Origin: an uncultured Bacilli bacterium
GTDB taxonomy: Bacteria > Bacillota_I > Bacilli_A > RF39 > UBA660
DNA: 64,000 nt
Direction of reading: 5' to 3'
Assembly: GCA_910584305.1 (NCBI GenBank)
Contig: CAJTZW010000002.1
Coordinates: forward strand, 1-64,000
Below the pieces are notes generated by a model. That model saw only the letters and a list, made by a program, of their open reading frames with translations. It searched no databases and was not told the DNA's origin. Shown here in pieces: positions 61,235 to 64,000 of this stretch. Within the stretch, counting starts at the first letter, position 1. Each line of letters begins with the position of its first letter. Both the position numbers and the translations under genes were made by a program.

Positions 61235-61690
61235 TTATTTATCCGTTGATCCAAAACCGCCAGTTCGAATTCCATCTGCATCATCATTATCTGCAATTAA
61301 ATATTTTTGAAATATTACTTGTCCAATAACATCTCCTTTTTTGACTTCTAAATCATGGTCTAGAAAATTAAAATATTGAAAATAGAAATGTCCGTCATTG
61401 GTTTCATTTTCATAGTAATCAGAATCTACAATTCCAATGCTATTGGCCATAACAAATCCCTTTTTTGGGCCAGAACTACGATTGGCAAGCATATACCATT
61501 CATCTTCCTTACAGTATGCTTTTAATCCTGTTGGAATCAGTGTTGGTTTTTGCCCTGGTTTATATGCAGGAATAATTATATCTTCCGCTGCTTCGACATC
61601 ATACCCTGCAGAATGAGCAGTACTTCTTTTTGGAAGATGAATATCTTTATCTTCCCATCCTTTTGCTACTTCAAATCCTCTTGTTTTCAT
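61235..61690 (-). CDS. dut: dUTP diphosphatase
   Basis: 151 residues, trimeric type. Motif 1 SAGYDVEA, motif 2 NRSSGPKKG, motif 3 GIVDSDYYENETNDGHF (Asp, Tyr catalytic region), motif 4 KGDVIGQVIF and motif 5 RTGGFGST. It keeps dUTP low and feeds dTMP synthesis. Nine nt after nrdG in one operon with nrdD. Confidence 0.95.
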   Translation of the reverse strand: MKTRGFEVAKGWEDKDIHLPKRSTAHSAGYDVEAAEDIIIPAYKPGQKPTLIPTGLKAYCKEDEWYMLANRSSGPKKGFVMANSIGIVDSDYYENETNDGHFYFQYFNFLDHDLEVKKGDVIGQVIFQKYLIADNDDADGIRTGGFGSTDK

Positions 61691-61699
61691 ATGTACTCC

Positions 61700-62215
61700 T
61701 TAACTATTTACTAATTCTTTTTCACTTTCAAATAAAATGATTTTATTTTGTTTTAATGATGATTGGACATCAATTACTCTTTGGTTAGAAGAACCTTTCC
61801 ATTTTAAAATTGGGCTATATAAATCACACTGGTATTTTCCGTCTACTAGTACATCTATATAGTTTAAAATTTCTTTATCTTTTAGGTCTTTATCAAATAG
61901 AAAGCCTGACCAAATCCATATTGTTTTATCTGGATATGCTCTTTTAACTGCTTTTGCCAGTTCTGTTGTTCCTTCAATATTGTTTGGATGTAATGGTTCT
62001 CCACCCAAAATAGAGAGTCCAACAATATAGTCTTTTGAACAAAGTTCTAATATTTTTTCAATGGTCTTATCTGTAAACTCTTTTCCTAGCGAGAAATCAT
62101 GAGTTTCAGGATTAAAGCACCCCTTACAATGAAATGTACATCCTTGCATAAAGATTGATACTCTAACTCCTGGTCCATTGGAGATATCCATTTTTCTTAT
62201 TTTATTATATCTCAT
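61700..62215 (-). CDS. nrdG: Anaerobic ribonucleotide reductase activating protein
   Basis: 171 residues, radical SAM. GPGVRVSIFMQGCTFHCKGC contains CX3CX2C (26-33); FNPETHDF and LSILGGEPLHP follow. It creates the glycyl radical on NrdD. Two nt after nrdD. Confidence 0.96.
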   Translation of the reverse strand: MRYNKIRKMDISNGPGVRVSIFMQGCTFHCKGCFNPETHDFSLGKEFTDKTIEKILELCSKDYIVGLSILGGEPLHPNNIEGTTELAKAVKRAYPDKTIWIWSGFLFDKDLKDKEILNYIDVLVDGKYQCDLYSPILKWKGSSNQRVIDVQSSLKQNKIILFESEKELVNS

Positions 62216-62217
62216 GA

Positions 62218-64000
62218 TTATTCCTCAACATCTTTATTATCAATATGAATAACTCTTTCTTTAATTTCTTGGGTTCTTCCTTTATTCCAGAAATTTGCCC
62301 CAATATATCCACAAGTACGACGTGCTACATTTAATTTGTCATGATCTCTATTTCCACAATTTGGACAATACCACTCTAAATCATCATCAATTAATATTTC
62401 ACCTGTGTACCCACATTCATGGCAATAATCTGATTTCGTATTTAATTCTGCATACATAATATTGTCATAAATAAATTTAATTACTTCTAATACTACATCT
62501 AAATTATTTGTTAAATTTGGTGTTTCAATATAAGAGATTGCTCCTCCTGGACTTAATCTTTGGAATTCACTTTCTAATTTCAATTTTGTAAATGCGTCGA
62601 TTTCTTCAAATACTGGAACATGATATGAATTGGTAATATAATCTCTATCTGTAATTCCCTTGATACGCCCGAAACGTTCTCTTAAGCATTTAGCAAATTT
62701 ATATGTGGTAGATTCAATTGGCGTCCCATATACACTGTAATCAATATCCTCTGCTTCTTTCCATTCATTACATTTATCTACCATATGTTGCATAACTTGT
62801 AGCCCAAATTCTTTTCCCTTACCATTATCCGTATGGCTATGTCCTGTCATGTATTTTACACATTCGTAAAGGCCTGCATATCCTAGCGATATTGTAGAAT
62901 ATCCATGGTGTAAAAGCTCATGTATGCTTTCTCCCTTTTTTAGACGTGCAAGTGCACCATGCTGCCAAAGGATAGGCGCTACATCAGAGGTAGCTTTACT
63001 CAATCTTTTGTGTCTCATTTGTAAAGCTCTATGGCATAATTCTAACCTCTCATCAAAAATTTGCCAGAAATTATCCATATCTTTATCAGAAGATAATGCC
63101 ACATCAACTAAATTGATACTAACAACACCTTGGTTAAATCTTCCATAATACTTAGGCTTACCATTTTCATCCACATATGGAGTTAAGAAAGAACGACAGC
63201 CCATGCATGGATAACATTGTCCATTTCCATTCTTATCAATTTTTAACTCCTTCATAATTTTTTCAGAAATATAATCTGGAACCATACGTTTCGCAGTACA
63301 TTCTGCTGCCAACTTAGTTAAATAATAATATTTAGAGTCCTCATGAATGTTGTCTTCTTCGAGTACATAAAGAAGTTTTGGAAATGCTGGGGTTATATAT
63401 ACCCCCTTTTCATTTTTCATACCCTGAATACGTTGGCGTAATACTTCCTCTATAATCATAGCTAGTTCTTCTTTATATTCTTCTGTTTCTCCAAGGTACA
63501 TACATACACTTAAGAATGGCGCTTGTCCATTTGTTGTTATCATAGAATTAATTTGATATTGGAAAGTTTGAACACCATCTGTAATCTCTCTTTTCAAATC
63601 TTCCTTTGCATATTTTTCACATTCTTCTTTTTTTAGTTTTCTATCTTTATACTTTTGTAAATGACGTTCATAACTTTCTCTTACAAATGGGGCTAAGTGT
63701 GTAAGCGTAATGGTACAGCCCCCATATTGACTAGAATTTACTGCTGTAATTAATTGGGTTGCAATGGTTACTGCAGTCCAAAAACGGTGTGGCTTTTCAA
63801 TCATAACGCCATTAATATTCGTCCCATTTTGAAGCATATCTTCTAAATCAATTAAATCACAATTATGAAGTGCATTTTGTGCAAAATAATCTGCATCATG
63901 GAAATGAATAATTCCATCCTCATGGGCTTGCACAATATCTTCTGGAAGTAAAAAACGTTTTGTAATATCTGTACTTGTAATTCCTGCCAAGTAATCCCTT
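62218..64000 (-). CDS. nrdD: Anaerobic ribonucleoside-triphosphate reductase (5' end outside window)
   Basis: At least 590 residues; the N-terminus with the ATP-cone lies beyond 64000, and the frame stays open to the edge. Visible: HNCDLIDLEDMLQNG, active-site region with C in NGQCYPCMGC, and the C-terminal zinc site CHECGYTGE...CPNCG. The glycyl radical loop is RTCGYIGANFWNKGR. First gene of nrdD-nrdG-dut. Strictly anaerobic enzyme. Confidence 0.96.
   Translation of the reverse strand, partial: RDYLAGITSTDITKRFLLPEDIVQAHEDGIIHFHDADYFAQNALHNCDLIDLEDMLQNGTNINGVMIEKPHRFWTAVTIATQLITAVNSSQYGGCTITLTHLAPFVRESYERHLQKYKDRKLKKEECEKYAKEDLKREITDGVQTFQYQINSMITTNGQAPFLSVCMYLGETEEYKEELAMIIEEVLRQRIQGMKNEKGVYITPAFPKLLYVLEEDNIHEDSKYYYLTKLAAECTAKRMVPDYISEKIMKELKIDKNGNGQCYPCMGCRSFLTPYVDENGKPKYYGRFNQGVVSINLVDVALSSDKDMDNFWQIFDERLELCHRALQMRHKRLSKATSDVAPILWQHGALARLKKGESIHELLHHGYSTISLGYAGLYECVKYMTGHSHTDNGKGKEFGLQVMQHMVDKCNEWKEAEDIDYSVYGTPIESTTYKFAKCLRERFGRIKGITDRDYITNSYHVPVFEEIDAFTKLKLESEFQRLSPGGAISYIETPNLTNNLDVVLEVIKFIYDNIMYAELNTKSDYCHECGYTGEILIDDDLEWYCPNCGNRDHDKLNVARRTCGYIGANFWNKGRTQEIKERVIHIDNKDVEE

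Overview
This is 64 kb of a low-GC, AT-rich Bacillota-type (Firmicutes) chromosome. The evidence is the gene order secE-nusG-rplK-rplA-rplJ-rplL-methyltransferase-rpoB-rpoC, the order rlmN-prpC-prkC-rsgA-rpe, strong AGGAGG ribosome binding sites and near-consensus sigma-A promoters. An anaerobic life is suggested by oxygen-sensitive NrdD/NrdG, an HgdC-type radical activase set and formate-tetrahydrofolate ligase. I cannot name the species; small-genome gut Bacilli or Clostridia would fit. Most genes lie on the minus strand.

Layout. 0-5 kb: surface genes (GT-C-like membrane protein, SGNH hydrolase, glycine-rich prepilin-like protein). 5-8 kb: a three-gene acyl-CoA dehydratase activase set. 8-13.2 kb: Ser/Thr kinase, phosphatase and ribosome-maturation operon. 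13.3-21 kb: a possible ADP-ribosyltransferase-like protein, rnc, yidD, a metal-site-depleted lipoprotein, hemolysin III, tRNA-Ser, an SDR and an NrtR-type regulator. 21-33 kb: RNA polymerase and ribosomal protein operons with an L10 leader and two candidate L1 sites. 33-40 kb: coiled-coil proteins, DUF4097/XRE pair, sigH-like gene, rlmB, mrnC, rbgA. 39.5-45.2 kb: an accessory array. 45-57 kb: decayed and ordinary genes, including GT8, fhs and two flavoproteins. 57.2-61.2 kb: tRNA-Leu and a small island. 61.2-64 kb: dut, nrdG, nrdD (nrdD runs off the window).

The two most unusual loci are these. (1) Upstream of rbgA lie three tandem units of about 1.7-2.0 kb, all in one orientation (RhuM, YhcG nuclease and KilA-N units). 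Each junction carries a decayed copy of the rbgA ribosome binding site and first ~13 codons (41528, 43412, 45150). This reads as repeated insertion of small cassettes at the 5' end of rbgA, each insertion regenerating the gene start. No recombinase is visible. (2) Downstream of tRNA-Leu is a candidate type I toxin-antitoxin module: a 30-residue hydrophobic peptide whose Shine-Dalgarno is buried in a hairpin, with its own promoter and terminator, opposed by a ~79-nt antisense RNA. The antisense promoter lies in a 113-bp block that recurs 3 kb away, where it drives an apparently orphan RNA of the same size.

Everything here is from reading the sequence. No database search or folding program was run, and family names rest on motif recognition.
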